A stretch of 64,000 bases of DNA, taken from contig JAGQSC010000044.1 of NCBI GenBank assembly GCA_020439745.1, positions 62,001-126,000 of the forward strand, given 5' to 3'. The first letter of the stretch is position 1; each line of letters begins with the position of its first letter. The DNA is from Acidobacteriota bacterium. GTDB lineage: Bacteria; Acidobacteriota; Holophagae; Acanthopleuribacterales; Acanthopleuribacteraceae. The notes below the pieces were generated by a model, which had not been told where the DNA came from, did not search any database, and worked only from the letters and a program-made list of their open reading frames with translations. This document shows, one piece after another, positions 35,230-44,158 of this stretch. A program made the translations under genes and the position numbers.

Positions 35230-35553
35230 CTATGGTGTTGTTTGATCGGGAAAAACGTAGACAATTTCACCCGGTCGTCCAAAACCAAATTGTTCGCGGC
35301 CCAAAGCCTCCATTTTTCGGGGATTCGTTTGAATATCTCGAATTTCTTCAGCAAGTTGACGGTTCTCAGCCGCCAATACTTGATTACGCTGAAGTTGCTT
35401 TTCGTATTCCGACTTGACTTGAAGACCAACCAAAATGCCTGAATCGCCAAAAAAGGATCGCGCCATGTATGACAGAAAAACCATGGCTCCAGTCAGTGCA
35501 AACACCATTTGGCGCCTTTTTTTGCGTTGCATGCGTCGTTCGGTGGGTGTCAT
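35230..35553 (-). CDS. ftsB: FtsB/DivIC-family septum formation protein
   Basis: A 107-residue bitopic inner-membrane protein. A basic N-terminus (RRMQRKKRRQ) precedes one membrane helix (MVFALTGAMVFLSYMA), then a periplasmic coiled coil rich in Gln, Glu and Leu, and the C-terminal RKMEALGREQFGFGRPGEIVYVF that marks the family. It links FtsL and FtsQ in the divisome. Four bases separate it from the eno stop. An eno-ftsB neighbourhood is found in many bacteria. Confidence 0.88.
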   Translation of the reverse strand: MTPTERRMQRKKRRQMVFALTGAMVFLSYMARSFFGDSGILVGLQVKSEYEKQLQRNQVLAAENRQLAEEIRDIQTNPRKMEALGREQFGFGRPGEIVYVFPDQTTP

Positions 35554-35557
35554 GGTC

Positions 35558-36865
<1,308 letters not shown>

Positions 36866-36876
36866 TTATTGGCTTA

Positions 36877-36905
36877 ATCTTATATTGACAGGGCTTTCGA
36901 GGCAA
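36877..36905 (-). promoter_or_regulatory. Promoter of eno
   Basis: On the minus strand, TTGCCT (36900-36905), a 17-base spacer and TAAGAT (36877-36882), about 33 bases before the ATG. A second overlapping -10-like hexamer TATAAG lies two bases upstream of it. Confidence 0.5.
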
Positions 36906-36979
36906 GTTTGCGGTGTCTAGGCAAGAAGAAAGAACGAAAGCCACCTTCGGTTACACGGGTTTTGTGACCACGGCAGACC

Positions 36980-37007
36980 AAAAAAAATGAGCCGGATGGA
37001 CCGGCTC
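36980..37007 (-). terminator. Intrinsic terminator after the FecR-domain gene
   Basis: GAGCCGG (36989-36995), loop of five, CCGGCTC (37001-37007). On the minus strand the stem is followed by ATTTTTTTT. It lies 23 bases beyond the stop at 37030 and upstream of the eno promoter. Confidence 0.85.
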
Positions 37008-37029
37008 CAGTTTGTCTTGATTTGCGTGC

Positions 37030-39207
37030 TCAGTCGTCAACTGGCTTGGTTCGCGTTGGCTTGCGCACGGTGGTGCTGCGCGTGGTTTGGGTTTTGCGTG
37101 AGGCTGGGGCAGACTGTCTTTGGACTTTCGTTTCTTGTTTAGGACGGGCGGTAGGTTGAGTCGTTGGACGCGGCCGTTCAACAGGTCGAGGTCGGGTCGA
37201 TTCCTGGCTTCTCGATGGTCGTGACTCTTGGCGGTAGGTAGGCTGACTTGCCTGACGTTCCGAAGGCCGCGCACGCACTGTCTCTTGTCTTGTTACTGGA
37301 CGAGATTCCTGTCGGTATGAAGGTTGATCACTCTGGCGTGAGGTGGGTCGTGACTGCACTGTCTCCTGCCGGGTTGTGGGTCGAGGTTGCGTTCTACCAT
37401 CAATGCGTGTTTGACTTCTTTCTACAGGTCTGGCCTGGGGAGACACTTGTTGGGTACGGCTCATGTTTCGGCTTGATTGGCGGTCATCATCTTCCTGCGG
37501 TTTTGGCTGTGTGCGTGTTGGTTTGGGCTCGCTAGTCGTGCGAGGTTTGGTTGTGGTTCGCGGTTGGGTTGTTCGCTGCGGTTTCGTTTCGGTACGCGGT
37601 TGCGGCGTCGGTTGGGCGGTCGTTCGGGGTTTTTCCACCTGTCTTGGCGTTGCTTGATCGACTTGCCGAGTGGTTGGCTGTTGTGTCGTGGTGCGGGGTT
37701 CCGCGCGCTGCGTCGATTCATGGGTTCGGGTTGTTTCCCTGGGAGAGGTAGTGCGCGTGGGTGTTGATTGACGAATGGTTTCTTTGGTGTCGCTTGAGTA
37801 AGTACGAGATGTTGGCCGTGTGGAGGTGTCAATTCGCGACACTGCTCGCGTGCCCGTGCTTCGAGTGACGCGCTCCTGGCTCTGCGATCTGGAGACGATT
37901 TCAGGGTTGCTTGACCTGACAACGCGAGTTGTTTCATTTCGCGAAACAGCTCGGCGGCGATTCACTTCCACATCGCGAACGGCTGCAGTGATGGTTCGCG
38001 GTTGGCGGAAACTGGTTCGGTCTGTATAGATAGGACGCGTCGTGACGTCACGCACCACGGTGTGTCGGTTATCTCGTCGGATATTGATGGTTCGATTGTG
38101 GATGTGGTTCACATCAATGTAGTTCCAGGTGTAATTATTATTAATAACAATGGTGTTGTAGTTTCGGTGCCGGTCATAGTAGTAAGGTGTGCGCCAGTAA
38201 CCTAGTGGACACCAACCAAGGTAAGAGTCATAGCTTGACCACGCTACCCAAGCGGGTGAGTAATAACGCCCCGGGATCCAATACCAACCCCATCGCGAGC
38301 TCCATCCCCAACTCCCATAATGGTGGGTCACCCAACCAAATGAATCGTAAGACACCCAAGTTAAAGCACCAGCACACGAGGTCCAGTAGCCGTTGTAGTA
38401 CGGACTCCAGCTGACGCCAACCGACGGGACCCAAACATGGACATCGATGTCAGGTTCGTATCGCCAATTACCGTTGTCGTCTAAATCAGATGCGTAATAG
38501 GAAAGATTGCTGTCCACGTAAGAGGAACTGGCGCTGGAAACCCGAGGCCCGCGGGCATAGGCCCATTTCTCAAATCGGCTACCTTGAAACGCATTGAAAG
38601 AGCGAACTCTGCTGGGGCGATTCATGCCAGTAATGCTGGCATACTCGCCACTGCGCAAAAGGGTGGAATGCTCTTCGCCTGCCAGTTCGGCCAAACCTCG
38701 ATAAACTTTGAGTTTCATGTGGCGCACCTGGTATTCCACGTAATAGACACCGGGGTGGTCAAAGTATGCACTTCCGGATTGTGTGTCGACGCGGAACACG
38801 CGGCGTCCAATATCAATGCGAGAATCTGTAATGTGGAAAAGAACAGCTCCGTCATAGAGGTTCAGCACCGTCAGCGCCTCGTCATTGAGGATCTGGGAAA
38901 TGGCTTGGAACTCGACTCGAGAGGATCCGTCCACCTGGACAAGGGTTCCGTCCACAAATTCGATTTCTGTGTAATTCCCGATGGTGGACTCCAATACATC
39001 ACCATAAGTAATGGGGTAATTGATGACGGGAACTTCGTCGTCGCCCTCACGGATGATCTTGAGATTGCGATCGGCATAGGTGATGCGTGCTGTCTCGTAT
39101 CCATATCCGTAGTCTTCAAGTGCTGGCTCGTCTACCAGTCGGTCTTGCCAAGCGAAGGATGAATGTGCAAAAAGAATCAAAATCAAGGATGTGAGGATTG
39201 TTTTCAT
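37030..39207 (-). CDS. Exported FecR-domain protein with W/Y-rich middle and basic low-complexity tail
   Basis: The protein has 725 residues. A signal peptide (MKTILTSLILILFAHSSFAWQ) is followed by a FecR domain at about 50-180 (GDVLESTIGNYTEIEF, then FRVDTQSGSAYF and KVYRGLAEL). Residues 230-350 are crowded with Trp, Tyr and Gly (HYGSWGWSSRWGWYWIPG), as in DUF6600-type exported proteins. From about 390 to the end the protein is almost only Arg, Thr, Pro, Gln, Ser and Glu, strongly basic and probably disordered. Residues 612-665 are a 27-residue tandem duplication. No sigma/anti-sigma gene is near, so this is not the FecR of iron signalling. A cell-surface or matrix role is a guess. Confidence 0.85.
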   Translation of the reverse strand: MKTILTSLILILFAHSSFAWQDRLVDEPALEDYGYGYETARITYADRNLKIIREGDDEVPVINYPITYGDVLESTIGNYTEIEFVDGTLVQVDGSSRVEFQAISQILNDEALTVLNLYDGAVLFHITDSRIDIGRRVFRVDTQSGSAYFDHPGVYYVEYQVRHMKLKVYRGLAELAGEEHSTLLRSGEYASITGMNRPSRVRSFNAFQGSRFEKWAYARGPRVSSASSSYVDSNLSYYASDLDDNGNWRYEPDIDVHVWVPSVGVSWSPYYNGYWTSCAGALTWVSYDSFGWVTHHYGSWGWSSRWGWYWIPGRYYSPAWVAWSSYDSYLGWCPLGYWRTPYYYDRHRNYNTIVINNNYTWNYIDVNHIHNRTINIRRDNRHTVVRDVTTRPIYTDRTSFRQPRTITAAVRDVEVNRRRAVSRNETTRVVRSSNPEIVSRSQSQERVTRSTGTRAVSRIDTSTRPTSRTYSSDTKETIRQSTPTRTTSPRETTRTHESTQRAEPRTTTQQPTTRQVDQATPRQVEKPRTTAQPTPQPRTETKPQRTTQPRTTTKPRTTSEPKPTRTQPKPQEDDDRQSSRNMSRTQQVSPQARPVERSQTRIDGRTQPRPTTRQETVQSRPTSRQSDQPSYRQESRPVTRQETVRARPSERQASQPTYRQESRPSRSQESTRPRPVERPRPTTQPTARPKQETKVQRQSAPASRKTQTTRSTTVRKPTRTKPVDD
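37213..37374 (-). repeat. 81-bp coding tandem repeat in the FecR protein tail
   Basis: Residues 612-638 and 639-665 are two adjacent 27-residue copies that begin TRQETV and end in YRQESRP plus one residue. They agree at about 19 of 27 positions. Shorter RQES and TRQ units recur around them. This suggests expansion by slippage or unequal exchange. Confidence 0.75.
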
Positions 39208-39240
39208 GGCTGAGCCCTCCTAGCCTGGTAAAGGGCAAAA

Positions 39241-39268
39241 AATATACCAACTCGCATCTTGCTGTTAA
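39241..39268 (-). promoter_or_regulatory. Promoter of the FecR-domain gene
   Basis: Minus strand: TTAACA (39263-39268), 16 bases, TATATT (39241-39246). A leader of about 25 bases with GGAGGG leads to the ATG at 39207. Confidence 0.55.
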
Positions 39269-39279
39269 ATCGTTTTATT

Positions 39280-39843
39280 TCAGTGGCTTGGCTGCGTATG
39301 ACGCTTTGTGCGCTGTGCTCTTTGGTGGGCATTTACTGGGGTGCCGTTTGTTTTTGTGAACAGGACAGGCACCTCCGATTTCGGCGTCGATGCCATAAGC
39401 GTCTCAATCTGATCGGCGATATGGGTACGTTCTGTTGGGTGGTGATAGTCGGGTTGAATCTCGTTGAGCGGCATCAAGACAAACAATCGGTCCCACATTC
39501 GGGGGTGCGGTGCTTGAAGTAACTTGGTTTGGATGGTCTGTTGTCCGTAATCGAGCAAATCCAGATCCAGAGTGCGGGGCGCATTGGGTGCCCGTCGTAC
39601 GCGTCCGTGATGCTGTTCGACCGCCATCAAATAGTGAAGTAGCACCTGTGGTTCGGTGTGCGTATCGAGCATGACGACCGCGTTAAGAAACTTAGGTGCT
39701 CGGGCCCAACCCCACGCGGGGCTTTCATACAGCGAACTGATGTACTTAAGGGAACCAATGGCAGACAGGGCACGAATGGCACTTTCAATCAGTGCTTTTC
39801 GATCACCCAAGTTGCTACCTAATCCAATCAAAGCGCTCACCAT
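39280..39843 (-). CDS. folK: Hydroxymethyl-dihydropterin pyrophosphokinase
   Basis: Transfers pyrophosphate to 6-hydroxymethyl-dihydropterin in folate synthesis. I start it at ATG 39843 (187 residues, MVSALIGLGSNLGDR), where the family begins; an ATG at 39912 would add 23 residues with no homology expected. Catalytic and Mg residues are in RRAPNAPRTLDLDLLDYG. The family's final block is PHPRMWDRLFVLMPLNEI. The C-terminal 35 residues are a basic, polar extension. No Shine-Dalgarno; TATGGT lies six bases before the ATG, so it may be leaderless. Confidence 0.9.
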   Translation of the reverse strand: MVSALIGLGSNLGDRKALIESAIRALSAIGSLKYISSLYESPAWGWARAPKFLNAVVMLDTHTEPQVLLHYLMAVEQHHGRVRRAPNAPRTLDLDLLDYGQQTIQTKLLQAPHPRMWDRLFVLMPLNEIQPDYHHPTERTHIADQIETLMASTPKSEVPVLFTKTNGTPVNAHQRAQRTKRHTQPSH

Positions 39844-39998
39844 CCGCGAACCATAGCATAAACGCCGCAGTGTTTGTTCCGATTCAGAACTAGCCGCGAA
39901 CGACACATGCAACGGATGGGCAACCTGATCTGATTCGTGGGATATTACTTGCCCTTCACTCAGGCATCTGGCATCGTGCCTGTATGACGAGGTGATTC

Positions 39999-40826
39999 AT
40001 GGATTCGTTGCGATTTGATCGGCAAGGCGCACCACTATTTGATGAACGTGAAGAAAATGAACTCAAGGAATCGTTCTTCGATGCCGTTTGCCTGATGCGG
40101 CAATTGCGGCGCTACTGTCCGTGGGACGCAGCTCAGAGCCCTGAGACGCTTAAACGATATGTGGTAGAAGAGGCGTATGAAGTCGTGCAGACGATTGATG
40201 AAAGGGATTGGGGGGCACTTAAAGCAGAATTGGGTGATTTTGTTTTTCAGGTCTTGTTTCAGGCGGAGATCCAAACAGAGCAGGGCAGGTTTTCGGTAGA
40301 CGATGTTCTTCGCGAATTGGTGGCAAAAATGGTGCGACGCCATCCTCACGTATTTGGTGAGGAACAGGGGCGTAACCTGGATGCCATCAAGGCGCACTGG
40401 CATCAAATCAAGCGCGAAGAGCGCGGGCAGCATGCCTCGCTGTTTGCCGACTTTCCACGATCGCTGCCTGCGCTGCAAAGTGCCTACAAAATTGGCAAGA
40501 AGACTGAAGGCGTTGCTTTCGACTGGGCTACGCCGCACGAAGTGGTGCTCAAAATTCATGAAGAGCTCGATGAATTGAACCAGGCTCTGGCCCAATCTGA
40601 TCGCAGCGCCATCGAGGAAGAGATGGGTGACTTTCTATTTACCATGGCTCAACTTTGCCGAAAGATGGGCATGGAGCCTGAAGACACTTTGCGCCAAGCT
40701 AACCGAAAATTCATCCGCCGTTTTCAGCACATGGAGCGACTAGCTTCTGAAAGGGGTTTGGACTTTAAGAACCTATCACCCGACGAAAAGGAACGACTGT
40801 GGGATATTGTGAAGGCTGGCTCATAG
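39999..40826 (+). CDS. mazG: Nucleoside triphosphate pyrophosphohydrolase MazG
   Basis: A house-cleaning enzyme that hydrolyses (d)NTPs to monophosphates. The protein has 275 residues with two MazG repeats. The first has CPWDAAQSPETL, the metal set EEAYEVVQTID and ELGDFVFQVLFQ. The second has KIHEELDELNQAL and EEMGDFLFTMAQL. GAGGTGATTC before the ATG serves as ribosome site. The last six bases overlap the convergent mutM gene. Confidence 0.95.
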   Translation: MDSLRFDRQGAPLFDEREENELKESFFDAVCLMRQLRRYCPWDAAQSPETLKRYVVEEAYEVVQTIDERDWGALKAELGDFVFQVLFQAEIQTEQGRFSVDDVLRELVAKMVRRHPHVFGEEQGRNLDAIKAHWHQIKREERGQHASLFADFPRSLPALQSAYKIGKKTEGVAFDWATPHEVVLKIHEELDELNQALAQSDRSAIEEEMGDFLFTMAQLCRKMGMEPEDTLRQANRKFIRRFQHMERLASERGLDFKNLSPDEKERLWDIVKAGS

Positions 40827-41627
40827 CTTTTGACAGGAAGGACAAAAGTGTGTCCCTCGCTGGGCGAGTGCTATTTTTGTAATGGTCCTTTGACATCTCA
40901 TACAAGGATCATTTTGTCGTCCGTAAACGACAAATTGGTCTTGGTTGCTGCCGGCAGTTCCGTCGGGTTTGCGGTACCACCCGATCGTGGATCCTTCATG
41001 CCGGATGGCGCTCGTTAGGACCCCTTTGATGGAATCGAGTAGCAGTCGGGCACCTCTTGCAGAAATCGACCGAGCGGCTTTTTTGGGGTGGATTCGGGCG
41101 TGCCAAAGCGCTTCGTCGGCATATATGTTGCCCACACCGGCAAGGTTCGATTGGTCCAACAACCATGGTTTGATTGACCTACTGGAGTGTGCAAGTCGCG
41201 CTTTGAATTCAGGAAGTCGCAAGTCAAGAGGTTCAGGTCCCAGTTTGGCTTCAAGGGCTGAAAGACTCTCTAACCATTGCATGCGACCGAACTTTCGTGC
41301 ATCAGAAAAGACAAGATGGTCTCCGGAACTCAAGTGCATGGACAGGCGGACCCAGGCGTCGTGTCCTTGGGGTTCGGGGTCAAGGTATAACCTGCCAGTC
41401 ATACGTAAGTGGATGGTGAAAAATCCCTGATCTAGTTGGCCTATGATGTATTTTGCGCGGCGCCAAAGCCTGTGAATGGTCTGGCCAACAAGTACGCCGC
41501 GAAAGAGATCGATCGAATGCAGGTCAATGACTCCGGGCCATCCGATCCAAAGGTCCTTGATACTGGTGTGTTCAACTCGTTGTCGTAATGAGAGGACAAC
41601 CGTTTCAACTTCTGGCAACTCCGGCAT
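40821..41627 (-). CDS. mutM: Formamidopyrimidine-DNA glycosylase
   Basis: Excises 8-oxoguanine and ring-opened purines, with lyase activity; partner of MutY. The protein has 268 residues. The N-terminal Pro and Glu nucleophile motif MPELPEVE is intact. The helix-two-turn-helix region has LAGVGNIYADEALW. The zinc finger is at the C-terminus (CMRCQ and FCPSCQ). The FHA-GGDEF gene lies immediately upstream with a two-base gap. Confidence 0.96.
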   Translation of the reverse strand: MPELPEVETVVLSLRQRVEHTSIKDLWIGWPGVIDLHSIDLFRGVLVGQTIHRLWRRAKYIIGQLDQGFFTIHLRMTGRLYLDPEPQGHDAWVRLSMHLSSGDHLVFSDARKFGRMQWLESLSALEAKLGPEPLDLRLPEFKARLAHSSRSIKPWLLDQSNLAGVGNIYADEALWHARIHPKKAARSISARGARLLLDSIKGVLTSAIRHEGSTIGWYRKPDGTAGSNQDQFVVYGRQNDPCMRCQRTITKIALAQRGTHFCPSCQKL

Positions 41628-41629
41628 AT

Positions 41630-42538
41630 TTAGCCGACAACTTGGTCCTTGCCGTTTTGTTTTCCTTGGTACAGACGCGAGTCAGCACACACGATCATGG
41701 ATTGTGGAGAGTCGAAGTTGTCGTTTTCCAGTGTGGCGACGCCAATGGTCACGCTGGTCTGGAACTCGGCGGAAGGCGTGCTGAATTTCATCGCACGAAC
41801 CAGTTCCAGTAGTTTGCCGCCAATTCTCAGTGCCGTTTCCTTGGTAGTATTTCGGAAGAGTGCCATGAACTCTTCGCCTCCAAATCGAGCAAAAAGGTCC
41901 TCTTTCCTCAGACAACTAATGATTTGTTCGGCAAATGTCTTGAGCACGATATCCCCATTGACATGACCGTACACGTCGTTGATCTTCTTGAAATTATCCA
42001 AATCAAAGATGAGGACTGAAAGCGGTTTTTCGTATCGGCTGTGATAGTTGAATTCCTTTTGAAAAGCATCGAGAAAGAAAGCCTTGTTGTGGGCGCCGGT
42101 CAGGGGATCCTTGGTCGCCTTCTCAAATAATTCCTGTTGAAAAACGAACTCAAGATCATCTTTCAGCGAATAACGCAGGATCACATTGCCCAGACAAATA
42201 CGGTCCCCATCACATAGTTTCACTGAGTCGATCTTCTTGCCGTTGACCAGGGTACCGTTGGTTGAGTCTAGGTCCTCGAGAATCGTGTCGCCGTTGGCAT
42301 GGACCACGAAACGGGAATGCCGTCGAGAAATGTTCTGATCGTCGAGGAAAATATCGCAGTTACGAGACCTTCCAGCATCCATTTGCCGACCCGGTTTCAG
42401 GCGGATTACGCGTCCGGAGACATCGCCGGCAAGCACCACCACATAGGGAACATGAACCACCTTCGCTTCATTGACATGAGCGGCATGGATGGTCGTCTCT
42501 TCATCTCGTTGGAATTGAGGTGCTGAGTCCTGCGACAC
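41630..42538 (-). CDS. FHA-domain diguanylate cyclase
   Basis: A cytoplasmic c-di-GMP synthase of 302 residues from GTG 42538. A longer reading from TTG 42634 would begin upstream of the promoter. The FHA domain binds phosphothreonine: GRSRNCDI, SRRHSRF and DSTNGTLVNG are in place. The GGDEF domain has FDLDNFKKIND and the active site GGEEF, so cyclase activity is expected. RKED five residues before it is the RxxD inhibitory site. The combination links Ser/Thr phosphorylation, perhaps by the kinase at 17381, to c-di-GMP; that link is inference. Confidence 0.9.
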   Translation of the reverse strand: MSQDSAPQFQRDEETTIHAAHVNEAKVVHVPYVVVLAGDVSGRVIRLKPGRQMDAGRSRNCDIFLDDQNISRRHSRFVVHANGDTILEDLDSTNGTLVNGKKIDSVKLCDGDRICLGNVILRYSLKDDLEFVFQQELFEKATKDPLTGAHNKAFFLDAFQKEFNYHSRYEKPLSVLIFDLDNFKKINDVYGHVNGDIVLKTFAEQIISCLRKEDLFARFGGEEFMALFRNTTKETALRIGGKLLELVRAMKFSTPSAEFQTSVTIGVATLENDNFDSPQSMIVCADSRLYQGKQNGKDQVVG

Positions 42539-42595
42539 GTTCCACCACTTGTTTCTTTGTTTGGTTGAAGCCACAACCTGAATACAATTATTTTC

Positions 42596-42623
42596 ATTAT
42601 ATATAAAAAGCTCAGATTGGCAA
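42596..42623 (-). promoter_or_regulatory. Promoter of the FHA-GGDEF gene
   Basis: Minus strand: TTGCCA (42618-42623), 16 bases, perfect TATAAT (42596-42601) in an A/T-rich stretch. Its position downstream of the TTG at 42634 is the reason for choosing GTG 42538 as start. Confidence 0.65.
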
Positions 42624-42709
42624 TGGCGCTTCAAAGCAACCTTTTCTGGAATCGGAGGGCATGCTAAGATAACTGCGAAATTTACCTACAATTTTTTCAA
42701 GGATGTAAC

Positions 42710-43129
42710 ATGGCGAATCGCAAGCTGATCCGTCCAAGTCTGAAGGATATCAAGGAAACACCCAATAGGCCTCCAGAGCCTCAGCAGCCTGCGATTGCTA
42801 CGTCCATCCAGAATCAAGGGAATCTGGCTTTTGCGCGCCGAAAACATATCCCCGCTGAACAGACCAATGCCGAGAGTTTCTATTATCTAAAGCAGATGCA
42901 AACCAAGACGCCTATGGTCATCACCTTACAGGACGGTGAACAGATCAGGGGTGTGATTGAGTGGTATGACCGGCACTGCCTCAAAATCAATCGTTACAAA
43001 GAACCCAATCTGATGATTTTGAAGCACAACATCAAGTACATGTACAAACAAGAAGACGAGCCCCGGGGATTGCGCCGCCGAGGCCGGTCCTCAAAAGAAC
43101 GAGACAACGAGACAAACAATAAAAGCTGA
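42710..43129 (+). CDS. hfq: Hfq-like RNA chaperone with N-terminal extension
   Basis: A 139-residue protein. The Sm fold occupies about 60-118: ESFYYLKQMQTKTPMVITLQDG, Sm1 turn IRGVIEWYDRHCLKI, and Sm2 LMILKHNIKYMYK, where the KH motif of Hfq is kept. Standard Hfq is 70-100 residues and starts near the first helix; here about 60 polar, Pro-rich residues precede it and a short Arg-rich tail follows. Hfq pairs small RNAs with mRNAs. TACAAT (42687-42692) is a likely -10, and AAGGA precedes the ATG. It faces another Sm-like gene three bases away. Confidence 0.85.
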   Translation: MANRKLIRPSLKDIKETPNRPPEPQQPAIATSIQNQGNLAFARRKHIPAEQTNAESFYYLKQMQTKTPMVITLQDGEQIRGVIEWYDRHCLKINRYKEPNLMILKHNIKYMYKQEDEPRGLRRRGRSSKERDNETNNKS

Positions 43130-43131
43130 TC

Positions 43132-43329
43132 CTATTTGCCGGAGACCGCGTCAATGTTCGCTCGCTTAATAATAATCGAATCGTAGTGTTGGTTGCGCAG
43201 TTCCACGTATTCATCTGTGAAACTGACCACCAATCCCGTAAACCGGTCGCCATTCAAGGCAATTTCGATACTGCGGTTTTGCTCCTTGCTCCACCGAAAT
43301 AAATCTTCCCATCTCGCTTGCATCTGCAT
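43132..43329 (-). CDS. Small Sm-like (LSm) protein
   Basis: A 65-residue protein. ATG 43329 is chosen because AGGAGG (43335-43340) lies five bases upstream; a longer reading to 43407 would start with an unlikely hydrophobic leader. After an N-terminal helix (WEDLFRWSKEQ), the sequence follows the Sm pattern: IEIALNGDRFTGLVVSF with the buried Gly and hydrophobics of Sm1, then DSIIIKRANIDAVSG for Sm2. The KH of Hfq is replaced by KR. It converges on the hfq gene three bases away. Function unknown; RNA binding is inferred from the fold only. Confidence 0.75.
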   Translation of the reverse strand: MQMQARWEDLFRWSKEQNRSIEIALNGDRFTGLVVSFTDEYVELRNQHYDSIIIKRANIDAVSGK

Positions 43330-43464
43330 AGGTGCCTCCTGAAACAACAAAGTGGGGGGTGTCGGGCAAAAGGAACTGAATACAAAAACCAAGGTCAACA
43401 TAGTCACTCCAGCAAATTGTCTTAAGGGAACCCTTTCAATCTAAAGACTATAGGGTATGAAATC

Positions 43465-43496
43465 AAGAAAAAAGGCCGCGAAAGATCGCGGCCTTT
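43465..43496 (-). terminator. Intrinsic terminator after the surface-protein gene
   Basis: AAAGGCCGCG (43471-43480), loop of six, CGCGGCCTTT (43487-43496): ten perfect pairs. On the minus strand it is followed by TTTC and further T/A sequence. It ends the gene whose stop is at 43518. Confidence 0.9.
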
Positions 43497-43517
43497 GAAT
43501 TCTATGGATGCTTGTGA

Positions 43518-44102
43518 TTAGGCGGTGCGTCTGCGCATGAACCAGAGTCCGCCTAGCACCAGCAGACCGCTGAAGATAGCAAGTGCATATCCGGAAAGAG
43601 CGGGTACCTGTTGCCCAAAAATGAGGGCTGCGGTGTTGTAAATGATGAAGACGAATCCGCTTCCTGTCGAGGAATAAATGTTACCTGTAATGATCGAGTT
43701 GTATCCTACGCAGCAACCAGAAAAAGCAGTGATCGTGCGGGCACTGGTGTCCGGGTAAGTATGGCTGAATGAACCTCGAAAGGTTGCAGGGTTCCCTGGC
43801 GTTACCAATGGAATGGAAGTCTGAGGCGTCGTGTTGCCATCCCCCCAATCAATCGCCGGAATCCCGTAAAATGACGAGCCGATGACAATACTGCCGCCGT
43901 CGACTGGGCGGTCCCGCGGATGGATGGCGTCTTTGCTGGTTGTGTCAAATACCGTGACATCAATAGTGCCCTGCATGAGGGTGGTATTGACATCGGTAAC
44001 CGTGACGCGAATGCCAGTCTGAGCCGACTGCCCCCAGGTAAAGGTTCCCATAACAAAAATAACGAACAGGACAACGCGGACCAATGGCCGATGGTAATTC
44101 AT
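43518..44102 (-). CDS. Exported protein with CTERM-like C-terminal anchor
   Basis: A 194-residue protein from ATG 44102, with GGGAGA upstream; upstream in-frame starts add an unlikely polar stretch. A signal peptide (LVRVVLFVIFVMGTFTWG) leads into a beta-rich domain with AIDWGDGNTTP, a PKD-like turn. The C-terminus reads VPALSGYALAIFSGLLVLGGLWFMRRR: a short motif, one membrane helix and an Arg cluster, the tripartite form of IPTL/PEP-CTERM sorting signals. No exosortase or rhombosortase gene is in the window. Likely displayed at the cell surface. Confidence 0.78.
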   Translation of the reverse strand: MNYHRPLVRVVLFVIFVMGTFTWGQSAQTGIRVTVTDVNTTLMQGTIDVTVFDTTSKDAIHPRDRPVDGGSIVIGSSFYGIPAIDWGDGNTTPQTSIPLVTPGNPATFRGSFSHTYPDTSARTITAFSGCCVGYNSIITGNIYSSTGSGFVFIIYNTAALIFGQQVPALSGYALAIFSGLLVLGGLWFMRRRTA

Positions 44103-44158
44103 GTATTCATCTCCCGAATTTAGCCTTACTCTCAGATTATGTTTTGGTACGCAAGCTG

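Noticed and set aside
37248-37767. Several plus-strand open frames opposite the FecR protein tail, giving Val/Gly/Arg-rich proteins
   Set aside because: They are complements of the low-complexity R/T/P/Q/S codons; composition explains them and none has a ribosome site.
40035-40595. Minus-strand open frame of 186 codons opposite mazG
   Set aside because: mazG is unmistakable on the plus strand, and the antisense product has no motif.
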